Below, one piece after another: positions 8,335 to 16,636 of a stretch of DNA of 64,000 nucleotides (position 1 is its first letter; each line of letters opens with the position of its first letter). Position numbers and translations under genes: made by a program. This DNA is from JBCBSK01 sp965250105. Its GTDB lineage: Bacteria; Pseudomonadota; Alphaproteobacteria; Rhizobiales; Tepidamorphaceae. The stretch covers positions 1,922,001 through 1,986,000 of the forward strand of contig OZ252290.1 of the NCBI GenBank assembly GCA_965250105.1, given 5' to 3'. Below the pieces are notes generated by a model, which saw only the letters and a program-made list of their open reading frames with translations, did no database searches and had not been told where the DNA came from.

Positions 8335-9222
8335 ATGTCGACCACTGCCATCGCCCAGCTTCTCGAAACCCTCGACCTGAAACGCCTCGACGCCACCAGC
8401 TTCGAAGGCGACAGCCCGAAGGTCGGCTGGCAGCGCGTCTATGGTGGCCAGGTCGTGGCCCAGGCGCTGGTCGCCGCGATCCGCAGCGTGACGTCCGACG
8501 CGGACGAAGCGCGCCCGGTCCATTCGCTGCATGCCTATTTCATGCTGCCCGGCGATCCCGACATCCCGATCCGCTACGAGGTCGACCCAATTCGCGACGG
8601 ACGGAGCTTCAGCACGCGGCGCGTGGTGGCGAAGCAGAACGGCGCGGCGATCTTCCTGCTCGCCGCCTCGTTCCATCGCCTCGAACCCGGCTACGACCAC
8701 CAGATGGACGCACCACCTGCGGCCAATCCCGAAACGCTGCCCGGCGAAGCGGAGTTCAAGGCGCGCTTCATCGACCGGGTGCCGGAAAATGTCCGCCGTT
8801 ATTTCCTGCGCGACCGGCCGATCGAACTCAGGCCCGCCGATATCGGGCGCTGGATCAGCCCCAAGGCCAAGGGCGAGAGGGGCCCGGAAACGCAGCAGAT
8901 GTGGTTCCGCGCGACCGGGCAGCTACCCGACGATCCGGCGCTGCATCAGGCGGTCCTGGCCTATGCGTCCGACATGACGCTGATCGAGACGGCGCTTCTC
9001 GCCCACGGTCATTCGGTCTTCGATCCGGAAGTCCAGGTGGCGAGCCTCGATCACGCGGTCTGGTTCCACCGCCCGGCGCGCGCCGATGACTGGCTGCTTT
9101 ACCAGCAGGATACGCCGAGCGCCTCGGGTGGGCGCGGGCTGGCGCGCGGCCTGGTCTATGACCTTCAGGGCCGGCTCGTGGCGTCGGTGATGCAGGAAGG
9201 ACTGATGCGGATTAAAAAATAG
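8335..9222 (+). CDS. tesB: Acyl-CoA thioesterase II
   Basis: Hydrolyses medium- and long-chain acyl-CoA to free acid and CoA in the cytosol. The 295-residue protein has the double hot-dog fold: VYGGQVVAQALVAAIRSV (residues 35-52), HSLHAYFMLPGDPDIPI, DGRSFSTRRVVAKQNG, and a C-terminal SLDHAVWFHRPARADDWLLY with the conserved SLDHxxWFH block, plus GRGLARG. I start at the ATG at 8335; a GTG at 8311 is in frame. The stop codon lies inside the downstream hairpin. Confidence 0.93.
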   Translation: MSTTAIAQLLETLDLKRLDATSFEGDSPKVGWQRVYGGQVVAQALVAAIRSVTSDADEARPVHSLHAYFMLPGDPDIPIRYEVDPIRDGRSFSTRRVVAKQNGAAIFLLAASFHRLEPGYDHQMDAPPAANPETLPGEAEFKARFIDRVPENVRRYFLRDRPIELRPADIGRWISPKAKGERGPETQQMWFRATGQLPDDPALHQAVLAYASDMTLIETALLAHGHSVFDPEVQVASLDHAVWFHRPARADDWLLYQQDTPSASGGRGLARGLVYDLQGRLVASVMQEGLMRIKK

Positions 9223-9253
9223 GCAAATCCGCTAAAATCGCCTGCCTATTTTT
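9215..9253 (+). terminator. Terminator overlapping the tesB stop codon
   Basis: A perfect 11-bp inverted repeat, AAAAATAGGCA (9215-9225) with TGCCTATTTTT (9243-9253), ends in a T run. The first arm contains the tesB stop codon TAG. Being symmetric, it could act in both directions. Confidence 0.7.
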
Positions 9254-9311
9254 CAGCCATCTTGCTGCGCTGCAACATGGCCGGACAATAGCCATTCAAG
9301 ATTCTCGCATC

Positions 9312-9326
9312 TTAACAAGAGGTTAA
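9312..9326. promoter_or_regulatory. CtrA box upstream of glnK
   Basis: TTAA-N7-TTAA, in fact the full TTAAC-N6-TTAAC form of the alphaproteobacterial cell-cycle regulator CtrA's site (spacer CAAGAGG). It lies 17 bases upstream of the sigma-54 -24 element and about 150 bases before the glnK start codon. In DNA this GC-rich the match is unlikely by chance. Confidence 0.65.
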
Positions 9327-9342
9327 CCGGCATTTTGCCGGT

Positions 9343-9357
9343 TGGCACGCGGTTTGA
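9343..9357 (+). promoter_or_regulatory. Sigma-54 (RpoN) promoter of glnK-amtB
   Basis: TGGCAC-N5-TTGA matches the -24/-12 consensus TGGCAC-N5-TTGC except for the last base of the -12 element. Position before glnK-amtB fits the usual RpoN/NtrC control of this operon. I do not see a clear NtrC site; an inverted TTGC-N6-GCAA lies at 9262-9275. Confidence 0.75.
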
Positions 9358-9477
9358 TTCCCTTTCCCGACCGACGTGGTCCGATTGCCGCCCATTCCAG
9401 GGCGATCAGGCGGGCCAGGGGCGTCAAGAGAAACCCGTTCGGTTTGTGCGGGTGCGTCGAGAAACGGGGGACCGTGC

Positions 9478-9816
9478 ATGAAAATTGTGATGGCCATCAT
9501 CAAGCCTTTCAAGCTCGATGAGGTGCGGGAAGCGCTGACCGGTATCGGGATCCAGGGCCTCACCGTGACCGAGGTGAAGGGCTATGGCCGCCAGAAAGGC
9601 CATACCGAAGTCTATCGCGGCACCGAATATGCCGTGAGCTTCCTTCCCAAGCTGAAAATCGAGGTCGCCGTCGCCGCCGATGCAGTCGACAAGACGGTCC
9701 AGACGATCGCCGAGGCAGCCCGCACCGGGCAGATCGGCGACGGCAAGATCTTCGTCTACGGCATCGACCAGGCGGTCCGCATCCGGACCGGCGAGGCCGA
9801 TGCGGAAGCCCTCTGA
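9478..9816 (+). CDS. glnK: Nitrogen regulatory protein P-II
   Basis: Trimeric sensor of glutamine and 2-oxoglutarate that gates AmtB and tunes nitrogen assimilation. The 112-residue protein has the family start MKIVMAIIKPFKLDEVREAL, the T-loop with the uridylylation tyrosine in YRGTEY (Tyr51 position) and the C-terminal GKIFV block with RIRTGE. The ATG at 9478 has a GGGGGA ribosome-binding site; the longer open frame from 9376 is not conserved. Pairing with amtB supports glnK over glnB. Confidence 0.95.
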   Translation: MKIVMAIIKPFKLDEVREALTGIGIQGLTVTEVKGYGRQKGHTEVYRGTEYAVSFLPKLKIEVAVAADAVDKTVQTIAEAARTGQIGDGKIFVYGIDQAVRIRTGEADAEAL

Positions 9817-9862
9817 AAAAGCCGCGATGATCGATCCCAATCCGAGTAAAGGGGAACCTTTT

Positions 9863-11221
9863 ATGAAGAAACTCACCGTTTCGGCCCTGGCGCTGTCCGC
9901 CGGGCTCGCGGGCCTTCTTCTCGCCGACCCGGCGCTGGCCCAGGATACCGCCGAAGTCGTCGTCGAGGCCGCGCCCGCCGCCGATACCGCCTATATCTTC
10001 AACACGCTTCTGTTCCTGATGGGCGGCTTCCTGGTCATGTTCATGGCCGCGGGCTTCTGCATGCTGGAAGCGGGCATGGTGCGCTCGAAGAACGCCGCCA
10101 TGCAGTGCCTGAAGAACATCTCGCTCTATTCGATCGCGGGCCTGATGTTCTGGTGGGTCGGCTATGCCTTCATGTATAATGACGTCGCCTCGACCGGCGG
10201 CTTCATGGGCATCCCGAACCCGTTCACCGGCTACGTCTTCGACCCGGTCGGGGGCGATGCGCTCGATGTCGGCTATTCGACCGCGTCCGACTGGTTCTTC
10301 CAGATGGTGTTCTGCGCGGCGACCGCCTCGATCGTCTCGGGCACGGTCGCCGAGCGCGTCAAGCTCTGGCCGTTCCTGATCTTCACCGCCATCCTGACCG
10401 GCGTGATCTACCCGATCGCCGGCTCCTGGCAGTGGGGCGGCGGCTGGCTCAGCGAAATGGGCTTCTCCGATTTCGCCGGTTCTACCATCGTTCACTCGGT
10501 CGGCGGCTGGGCGGCGTTGGCGGGTGCCATCGTGATCGGCGCGCGTGCCGGCAAATTCGCCGAAGACGGCTCGGTGCATCCGCTGCCGGCCTCGTCGATC
10601 CCGCTGGCGACGCTTGGCACGTTCATCCTGTGGCTCGGCTGGTTCGGCTTCAATGGCGGCTCACAGCTCGCCATGGGCACGATCGGCGATGTCTCGGATG
10701 TCTCGCGCATCTTCGCCAACACCAATCTCGCCGCCGCCGGCGGGGTGGTCACCGCGGTCATCCTGACCCAGCTGATCTACAAGAAGGTCGACGTCACCAT
10801 GGCGCTCAACGGCGCGTTGGCCGGCCTCGTGTCGATCACCGCCGAACCGCTGGCGCCGAGCGCGCCGCTGGCCATCCTGATCGGCGCCGTCGGCGGGGCC
10901 ATCGTGGTGTTCACGGTGCCGCTGCTCGACAAGCTGAAGATCGACGATGTGGTGGGCGCGATCCCCGTGCACCTGTGCGCCGGCATCTGGGGCACGCTGG
11001 CCGTGCCGCTGTCGAACGGGGATGCGAGCTTCATCACCCAGATCATCGGCATCGTCTCCTATGGCGTGTTCACCTTCGTCGTCTCCTTCGCCCTGTGGAC
11101 CATTCTCAAGGTCACGATCGGCGTGCGGATTTCCGAGGAAGGCGAAGCGCTCGGGCTCGACAAAGCCGAGGTCGGCGTCGAGGCCTATCCGGAATTCGGT
11201 CAGGGCTCGGCACGCCTCTGA
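9863..11221 (+). CDS. amtB: Ammonium transporter
   Basis: Inner-membrane ammonium/ammonia channel of 452 residues. It starts with a signal peptide (MKKLTVSALALSAGLAGLLL, cleavage likely after ALA near residue 26), followed by about 11 transmembrane segments. Family marks are FCMLEAGMVRSKNA (first helix), the stretch DFAGSTIVHSVGGWAALAGA with the signature DFAGSTIVH and the conserved pore histidine, and GAIPVHLCAGIWGTLAVPL with the second pore histidine. The start at 9863 has an AAAGGGGA site; the frame upstream is the glnK shadow. Co-transcribed with glnK, 46 bases apart. Confidence 0.97.
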   Translation: MKKLTVSALALSAGLAGLLLADPALAQDTAEVVVEAAPAADTAYIFNTLLFLMGGFLVMFMAAGFCMLEAGMVRSKNAAMQCLKNISLYSIAGLMFWWVGYAFMYNDVASTGGFMGIPNPFTGYVFDPVGGDALDVGYSTASDWFFQMVFCAATASIVSGTVAERVKLWPFLIFTAILTGVIYPIAGSWQWGGGWLSEMGFSDFAGSTIVHSVGGWAALAGAIVIGARAGKFAEDGSVHPLPASSIPLATLGTFILWLGWFGFNGGSQLAMGTIGDVSDVSRIFANTNLAAAGGVVTAVILTQLIYKKVDVTMALNGALAGLVSITAEPLAPSAPLAILIGAVGGAIVVFTVPLLDKLKIDDVVGAIPVHLCAGIWGTLAVPLSNGDASFITQIIGIVSYGVFTFVVSFALWTILKVTIGVRISEEGEALGLDKAEVGVEAYPEFGQGSARL

Positions 11222-11308
11222 TCCACGCGACCGGGCCGGGGCGACGAGAACAAGGCCCCCGGCCCCAAGATCTTCCCAGCCGGTCGCTTTCGGGCGGCCA
11301 CTCTCCCT

Positions 11309-11337
11309 GGCCCGGGCTTCATGCCCGGGCCTTTTTT
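11309..11337 (+). terminator. Intrinsic terminator after amtB
   Basis: A perfect 9-bp GC stem, GGCCCGGGC and GCCCGGGCC around a 5-base loop, is followed by six T. It ends the glnK-amtB transcript before the ftsK promoter region. Confidence 0.92.
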
Positions 11338-11403
11338 GTGTGATTCCGGGCCTTAGACCCAGGTTCTTTTCCGTGCCGCTCCACCGCCCGATCCGGCCCG
11401 TGG

Positions 11404-11418
11404 TTAATCGCGCCTTAA
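11404..11418. promoter_or_regulatory. CtrA box upstream of ftsK
   Basis: TTAA-TCGCGCC-TTAA, a perfect TTAA-N7-TTAA CtrA site, sits between the amtB terminator and ftsK, 98 bases before the ftsK start codon. The location suits direct control of a division gene by CtrA. Confidence 0.7.
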
Positions 11419-11516
11419 CCCGGTCATTCGTAAGCTTCCGATCAGATCCGGCGCCGTCCGCCGCGCCGGAGCCTGTTGTCCTTTTGCGCGGCGCGGTCCG
11501 GCCGCAGGGAGGTGAG

Positions 11517-14261
11517 ATGCGACTGGCGCGCCCGATCGACGACACGGCCTTTCTCGACGCCGAGGCCGGCGACAGCCTGCTCGACCGCTGGCGCGACCGT
11601 ATCGTGGCCGCCGTCGTAGGACTTGTGGGGCTCGCCTATCTGGTCAGTCTCGCGACCTGGTCGGTCGCGGATCCGAGCCTGAGCCATGCGACCGACGCGC
11701 CGGTGCATAACTGGCTCGGCTATCCCGGCGCGGTCGTCGCCGATCTGGTGATGCAGCTCTTCGGCTTCGCGGGCCTTGTTCCCGCGGCCCTCCTGGCCGC
11801 CTTCGCCATAAGGCGCCTGCGCGGCGACGTGGCCGGACAAGCCCCGTGGCGCATCCTGGCCGGTGGCGCGGCGATGCTGTTGCTCGCCGGCGCGGTGGCG
11901 TCGCTGCCGGTCGTCGGCACCTGGCCGCTGCCGAGCGGGCTCGGCGGCGCGCTGGGCGATCTCATCCTGTCGCTGCCGCTCGCTTTGACCGGCGGCCGCG
12001 GCCTGCTGCCGCTGGTCGCGACGGCGAGCGGCCTCGCCCTTCTCGCCGTGGTCGCGCTGCTCTATGCCACCGCCCTGCCGCTCAAGGCGCTGGCGTTCCG
12101 CCGGGCCGATGCGGGCGCGAAGCGCAAGGCGGCGCCCGCGGCCGAATATGATCACGCGCACGCCGAAGAGCATGGCCTCGACGCCGATACGGCCTGGCCG
12201 GACGAAGCCGCCGGCGACCCGCCGGACCAGAATACGGCCGAGACGCCGGACGATGGCGACCGGCACAGCCTGACGCTCGGCTGGCTCTATCACTGGACCT
12301 ACAGCATGGCGGCGCTGATCCGGCGCATCGTCACCTTCGGTCGCGTGCGACTGCCCGCGCGCCCGACCCATCTGAAGGCCTCGCTGCTCGACCGTCTCGA
12401 CGCGGAGGAGCGGCTCGACCCGGCATCGCGCCAGGAACCGGTCTTGAGGCCCGGCGGCGACGATCCGGCAGGTGACGACATGACCGCCGGCGATGCCTGG
12501 CCGCCGATGGTCCCCATGACGCCGGGCCTTACCCCCGTCCCGGCCGCGGGCATGGACGACGAGCCGCCGGCGTCGCAGCCGCCCATGGTTCCGCAATCGC
12601 TGGCGCCGCAGCCGGCAACCGCCGCGCCGGTCGAAACGCCGGCCCCGCAAGAAGCCACCCAGGGCAATCGCGTGCATGGCATGCGCAACCGGCTCGAGGA
12701 AGGCAAGCGCGCCGCCCGCGAGCAGCAGATTTCGCTTCTGCCCGGCGATGGCTATGAAATGCCCCCGCTCACCCTGCTCGAAACGCCGCCGGCCAGCGGC
12801 GGCGCGGCCATCGACATGGACGCGCTCGAACAGAATGCGCGCATTCTCGAGAGCGTGCTCGACGATTTCGGCATCAAGGGTGACATCATCAATGTGCGCC
12901 CCGGACCGGTCGTCACGCTCTACGAGCTCGAACCGGCTCCAGGCACGAAATCAAGCAGGGTGATCAATCTCGCCGAGGACATCGCGCGCTCGATGAGCGC
13001 GATCTCGGCGCGCGTCGCGGTGGTGCCCGGACGCAACGTCATCGGCATCGAACTGCCCAATGCGCGCCGCGAAACCGTGTTCCTGCGCGAATTGCTGGCC
13101 TCGAAGGATTTCGAACAGTCCAAGACGCGGCTGCCGCTTTGCCTTGGCAAGACGATCGGCGGCGAACCGGTCATCGCCGATCTCGCCCGCATGCCGCATC
13201 TCCTGATCGCCGGCACCACCGGTTCGGGCAAGTCGGTGGCCATCAACACCATGATCCTGTCGCTGCTCTACCGGCTGCCGCCCGAGCGCTGCAAGCTGAT
13301 CATGGTCGATCCGAAAATGCTCGAACTGTCGGTCTATGACGACATCCCCCATCTCCTGTCGCCGGTCGTGACCGATCCGAAGAAGGCCGTTGTCGCGCTG
13401 AAATGGACCGTGCGCGAGATGGAAGAGCGCTATCGCAAGATGTCCAAGCTCGGCGTGCGCAATATCGATGGCTACAACGCCCGCATCAAGGACGCGGCCG
13501 CCAAGGGCGAGACCCTGACCCGGCAGGTGCAGACCGGCTTCGATCCAGAAACCGGCGAACCGGTCCTCGAACAGGTCGACATGGACCAGACGCCCCTGCC
13601 CTATATCGTCGTCGTCATCGACGAAATGGCCGACCTGATGATGGTCGCCGGCAAGGACATCGAAGGCGCGGTGCAACGTCTCGCCCAGATGGCGCGCGCC
13701 GCCGGCATTCACGTGATCATGGCGACCCAGCGGCCCTCGGTCGACGTCATCACCGGCACGATCAAGGCGAACTTCCCGACCCGCATCTCGTTCCAGGTCA
13801 CGTCCAAGATCGACAGCCGCACCATTCTCGGCGAACAGGGCGCCGAACACCTGCTCGGCCAGGGCGACATGCTCTATATGATGGGCGGCGGACGCATCCA
13901 GCGCGTTCACGGCCCCTTCGTGTCGGATGGCGAGGTCGAGGACATCGTCGCCCATCTCAAGGCCCAGGGCGCGCCGGACTATCGCGAGGAAATCACCGAG
14001 GAGGGCGACGATCCGGCGCTGGCACTCGGCGGCGACAGCGGATCGGGCGAGGGCGAAGGCGGCGATCTCTATGACCAGGCCGTCGCGATTGTCTTGCGCG
14101 ACAAGAAGGCCTCGACGAGCTATGTGCAGCGGCGCCTGTCGATCGGCTACAACCGCGCCGCGCGCCTGATCGAACGCATGGAAGACGAGGGCGTGATCAG
14201 CCGGCCCAACAGCAAGGGGCAGCGCGAGGTTCTGGTCGGGTCGAACGAGGACGCCGCCTGA
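11517..14261 (+). CDS. ftsK: DNA translocase FtsK
   Basis: Septum-anchored ATPase that pumps chromosome termini and activates XerCD at dif. The 914-residue protein has an N-terminal membrane domain with about four helices (residues 25-190), an Asp/Pro-rich linker (about 200-420), the RecA-like motor with Walker A GTTGSGKSV and Walker B IVVVIDEMADLMM, and a C-terminal winged-helix gamma domain ending KGQREVLV that reads KOPS polarity. I start at the ATG at 11517, which has a GGAGGTGAG site. The frame stays open upstream into amtB but is only its shadow. A CtrA box lies upstream. Confidence 0.96.
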   Translation: MRLARPIDDTAFLDAEAGDSLLDRWRDRIVAAVVGLVGLAYLVSLATWSVADPSLSHATDAPVHNWLGYPGAVVADLVMQLFGFAGLVPAALLAAFAIRRLRGDVAGQAPWRILAGGAAMLLLAGAVASLPVVGTWPLPSGLGGALGDLILSLPLALTGGRGLLPLVATASGLALLAVVALLYATALPLKALAFRRADAGAKRKAAPAAEYDHAHAEEHGLDADTAWPDEAAGDPPDQNTAETPDDGDRHSLTLGWLYHWTYSMAALIRRIVTFGRVRLPARPTHLKASLLDRLDAEERLDPASRQEPVLRPGGDDPAGDDMTAGDAWPPMVPMTPGLTPVPAAGMDDEPPASQPPMVPQSLAPQPATAAPVETPAPQEATQGNRVHGMRNRLEEGKRAAREQQISLLPGDGYEMPPLTLLETPPASGGAAIDMDALEQNARILESVLDDFGIKGDIINVRPGPVVTLYELEPAPGTKSSRVINLAEDIARSMSAISARVAVVPGRNVIGIELPNARRETVFLRELLASKDFEQSKTRLPLCLGKTIGGEPVIADLARMPHLLIAGTTGSGKSVAINTMILSLLYRLPPERCKLIMVDPKMLELSVYDDIPHLLSPVVTDPKKAVVALKWTVREMEERYRKMSKLGVRNIDGYNARIKDAAAKGETLTRQVQTGFDPETGEPVLEQVDMDQTPLPYIVVVIDEMADLMMVAGKDIEGAVQRLAQMARAAGIHVIMATQRPSVDVITGTIKANFPTRISFQVTSKIDSRTILGEQGAEHLLGQGDMLYMMGGGRIQRVHGPFVSDGEVEDIVAHLKAQGAPDYREEITEEGDDPALALGGDSGSGEGEGGDLYDQAVAIVLRDKKASTSYVQRRLSIGYNRAARLIERMEDEGVISRPNSKGQREVLVGSNEDAA

Positions 14262-14383
14262 CGGCGGGCGGCGAGGGACATCGCGCCGCGACCGGCATCG
14301 CCGCCACGAACCCGCCACGAAGCCATGGTGTTTCGGCGTCGAATGCTTATATCGCCATCCCAGCGAAAGGGAGACGAAACCGG

Positions 14384-15034
14384 ATGATCCATCACTTGCT
14401 GCGTCGGGTCGCGCCCGCCTGTCTGATCGCGCTCGGTCTCGCCGCCGTGCCGCCGGTGCCGGGGCTGGTGCCCTTCGCCCAGGCCCAGTTCGAAACCTCG
14501 CCTTGGGTGCAGCAGGCCAATGCCACGCTCAACGGCATGCAGGCGGTGACCGGCGATTTCGTCCAGATCGGCCCGAACGGCGAGCGGTCGGAAGGCCGTT
14601 TCTATCTCGAACGCCCCGGCAAGCTGCGCTTCGAATATGCGCCGCCGGCCCAGATCGAGGTGATCTCCAACGGCCGCTGGGTCGCCATTCAGGACCACAA
14701 TCTGCGCACCACGTCGCGCTATCCGCTGAGCACGACCCCGCTCAGCGTCATTCTCGCCGAACAGGTCGATCTCACGCGCGACGCGCGCATCGTCGATGTC
14801 TACGAGGCCGGCAGCTTCGTGACGATCACGCTCGAAGCGCGCGCCAACAACATGCCCGGCAGCATCGTCCTGATGTTCGACAGCCAGACCGGGCAGCTTC
14901 TGCAATGGACGATCACCGACGCCCAGGGCCTCGAAACCTCGGTCGCCATCAACAATGTGACCGTCGGCCTGCCCAGCGATCGCAGCCTGTTCCGTATCGT
15001 CGACTATGTCGAGGTGGACACCAATTCGCGCTGA
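14384..15034 (+). CDS. lolA: Outer-membrane lipoprotein carrier protein LolA
   Basis: Periplasmic shuttle that carries lipoproteins from LolCDE to the outer membrane. The 216-residue protein has a signal peptide ending in AQAQF (cleavage near residue 34), then the LolA pattern: GDFVQIGPNGERSEGRFYLERPGKLRFEY and later PLSVILAE. Position right after ftsK matches many alphaproteobacteria. It has its own short leader of 122 bases. Confidence 0.88.
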   Translation: MIHHLLRRVAPACLIALGLAAVPPVPGLVPFAQAQFETSPWVQQANATLNGMQAVTGDFVQIGPNGERSEGRFYLERPGKLRFEYAPPAQIEVISNGRWVAIQDHNLRTTSRYPLSTTPLSVILAEQVDLTRDARIVDVYEAGSFVTITLEARANNMPGSIVLMFDSQTGQLLQWTITDAQGLETSVAINNVTVGLPSDRSLFRIVDYVEVDTNSR

Positions 15035-15117
15035 CCGTGCACGCCGTGCCGCTCACGCACGCGTTACGGCGATTTAACTTGAAAAGCGCCGCGAGGCATA
15101 CGACGTAAGTCCCATAA

Positions 15118-15243
15118 GCAAGTGGTGCCAAGGGTCGGTGCCCCCGAAATGACCCCGCCACTTGCCGCCGCCGGTCTCCCCCGCCCGGTGGCCCGCGTCA
15201 CGCGGATCGCCCGGTTCCGTCCCCCTCGGAACCGGGCGTTTTT
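15118..15243 (+). ncRNA. Candidate structured small RNA between lolA and xthA
   Basis: The gap holds a nested hairpin: GCAAGTGG (15118-15125) pairs with CCACTTGC (15158-15165), and inside it GGGTC (15132-15136) pairs with GACCC (15151-15155), leaving a C-rich loop. About 40 bases later comes a textbook terminator. Structure plus terminator without a reading frame suggests an independent RNA or a processed lolA 3' UTR. I do not recognise a known family, and the upstream promoter (a CTTGAA near 15078) is weak. Confidence 0.35.
15208..15243 (+). terminator. Intrinsic terminator upstream of xthA
   Basis: CGCCCGGTTCC and GGAACCGGGCG form a perfect 11-bp stem with a 9-base loop, followed by TTTTT. 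It ends either lolA or the possible small RNA. Confidence 0.88.
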
Positions 15244-15309
15244 CGTTCGTCCGCTCGCGGGCCGCATCGGACCGTTTCCCTCGACGGGAAAACCGGCCTA
15301 TAGAGGGCC

Positions 15310-16125
15310 ATGCCTTTGCGAATCGTCACCTGGAACATCAATTCGGTGCGCCTGCGCGCCCCGCTCCTCGCGCAGATCGTCGCCGAGCTTGATCCCGACG
15401 TCATCTGCCTTCAGGAGATCAAGTGCCGGCCCGAGCAGTTCCCGTCCAAGGCGGTGACGAAGCTCGGCTATGAACATGTCGAGATCAACGGCCAGAAGGG
15501 CTATCACGGCGTCGCGACGCTGTCGCGCCGGCCGATCCTGCGGCGCGCGGTGCGCGTCTTTTGCGGCATCGACGAGGCGCGCCATCTCGAAACCGATATC
15601 GAGACCGATGCCGGTCCCGTGCGCGTGCACAATTTCTACGTGCCCGCCGGCGGCGACGAGCCGGATGTGACGACCAATCCGAAATTCGCCCACAAGCTCG
15701 ATTTCCTCGATGAGATGACGACGCTTGGAACCACCGACCGCGACGGCCTGCACGGGCCGAACGGCGCGGTGCTGGTCGGCGATCTCAACGTCGCGCCGGG
15801 CGAATTCGACGTCTGGTCGCACAAGCAGCTTCTCAAGATCGTCAGCCATACGCCGCAGGAAACGACGCGGCTCGACGCGGCGCGCGACACCGGCGGCTGG
15901 CACGACATCGTCCGCGCCCACCGGCCCGATCCGGAAAAGCTCTTCACCTGGTGGAGCTATCGGGCGCGCGACTGGCAGGCGAGCAATCGTGGCCGCCGGC
16001 TCGATCACATCTGGACGTCGGACGGGATCGCCGGCCGGGCACGGACGAGCGGCATCCTGACCGAGGCGCGCGGCTGGGAAAAGCCCTCCGACCATGTGCC
16101 GGTCTGGGCGGATTTCGATCTCTAG
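15310..16125 (+). CDS. xthA: Exodeoxyribonuclease III / AP endonuclease
   Basis: Base-excision repair enzyme that cuts at abasic sites and degrades 3' ends. The 271-residue protein has the EEP-nuclease fold: IVTWNINSVRLR, CLQEIKC with the metal-binding Glu near residue 36, HNFYVPAGG, GDLNVAPGEFDVW with the catalytic Asp/Asn, TWWSYRARDWQASNRGRRLDHI and a C-terminal SDHVPV with the catalytic His. All active-site residues are present. Convergent with the next gene. Confidence 0.95.
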   Translation: MPLRIVTWNINSVRLRAPLLAQIVAELDPDVICLQEIKCRPEQFPSKAVTKLGYEHVEINGQKGYHGVATLSRRPILRRAVRVFCGIDEARHLETDIETDAGPVRVHNFYVPAGGDEPDVTTNPKFAHKLDFLDEMTTLGTTDRDGLHGPNGAVLVGDLNVAPGEFDVWSHKQLLKIVSHTPQETTRLDAARDTGGWHDIVRAHRPDPEKLFTWWSYRARDWQASNRGRRLDHIWTSDGIAGRARTSGILTEARGWEKPSDHVPVWADFDL

Positions 16126-16153
16126 CTCGCTCTCCGCTCAAACGTGAACCAGA

Positions 16154-16624
16154 CTAGCTGCGGAACACGAAATCATCGGCGTTCAGAAGCGCGCGCTCGG
16201 CGCCCTTGAGGTCGCGGCTCAGAAGATGCAGCCGGCCCGACAGGAACCGCCGGAGCTTGCCGGCCATGTCGGGATATTCCTCGAGCACCCGGCGGAACAG
16301 ATCGCGCGAGATGTCGAGAAGACGGGTATCCTCGATGACGGTCGCCGTGGCCGGCCGCAAGGTCGGCGCCAGAAGCGCCAGCTCGCCGATCAGCGCGCCC
16401 GATCCGGCCACCACCTCGGCCTGATCGGGATCGCGCGGGTCGAGCCGCACCGTCCCTTCGGTCACCACATAGCCGCCGCGCGCCGGGCTGCCCTCGCGGA
16501 ACAACGTCGTGCCGGCGAATACCTCGACGGATTCGGCGCTGAACGCGATCAGCCGCAGCTGGTCCTCGGAAAACTGCGAGAAGACCGGGATCTGGCTCAG
16601 AACGTCGACATCGCGCCGCAGCAT
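16154..16624 (-). CDS. Cyclic-nucleotide-binding domain protein
   Basis: A 156-residue protein that is almost only a CRP-type cNMP-binding beta-barrel: FREGSPARGGYVVTEGTVRL, then ALIGELALLAPTLRPATATV, the phosphate-binding cassette region. There is no helix-turn-helix, so it is not a CRP-like transcription factor. Whether it binds cAMP or cGMP is unknown. It follows the response regulator by 12 bases on the same strand, so the two are probably co-transcribed and may work together. Confidence 0.8.
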   Translation of the reverse strand: MLRRDVDVLSQIPVFSQFSEDQLRLIAFSAESVEVFAGTTLFREGSPARGGYVVTEGTVRLDPRDPDQAEVVAGSGALIGELALLAPTLRPATATVIEDTRLLDISRDLFRRVLEEYPDMAGKLRRFLSGRLHLLSRDLKGAERALLNADDFVFRS

Positions 16625-16636
16625 AGGCGTTTCCGA

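Noticed and set aside
10947..11516. Extending ftsK upstream into amtB
   Set aside because: The frame stays open but overlaps amtB in another frame and crosses a terminator; GGAGGTGAG marks the ATG at 11517.
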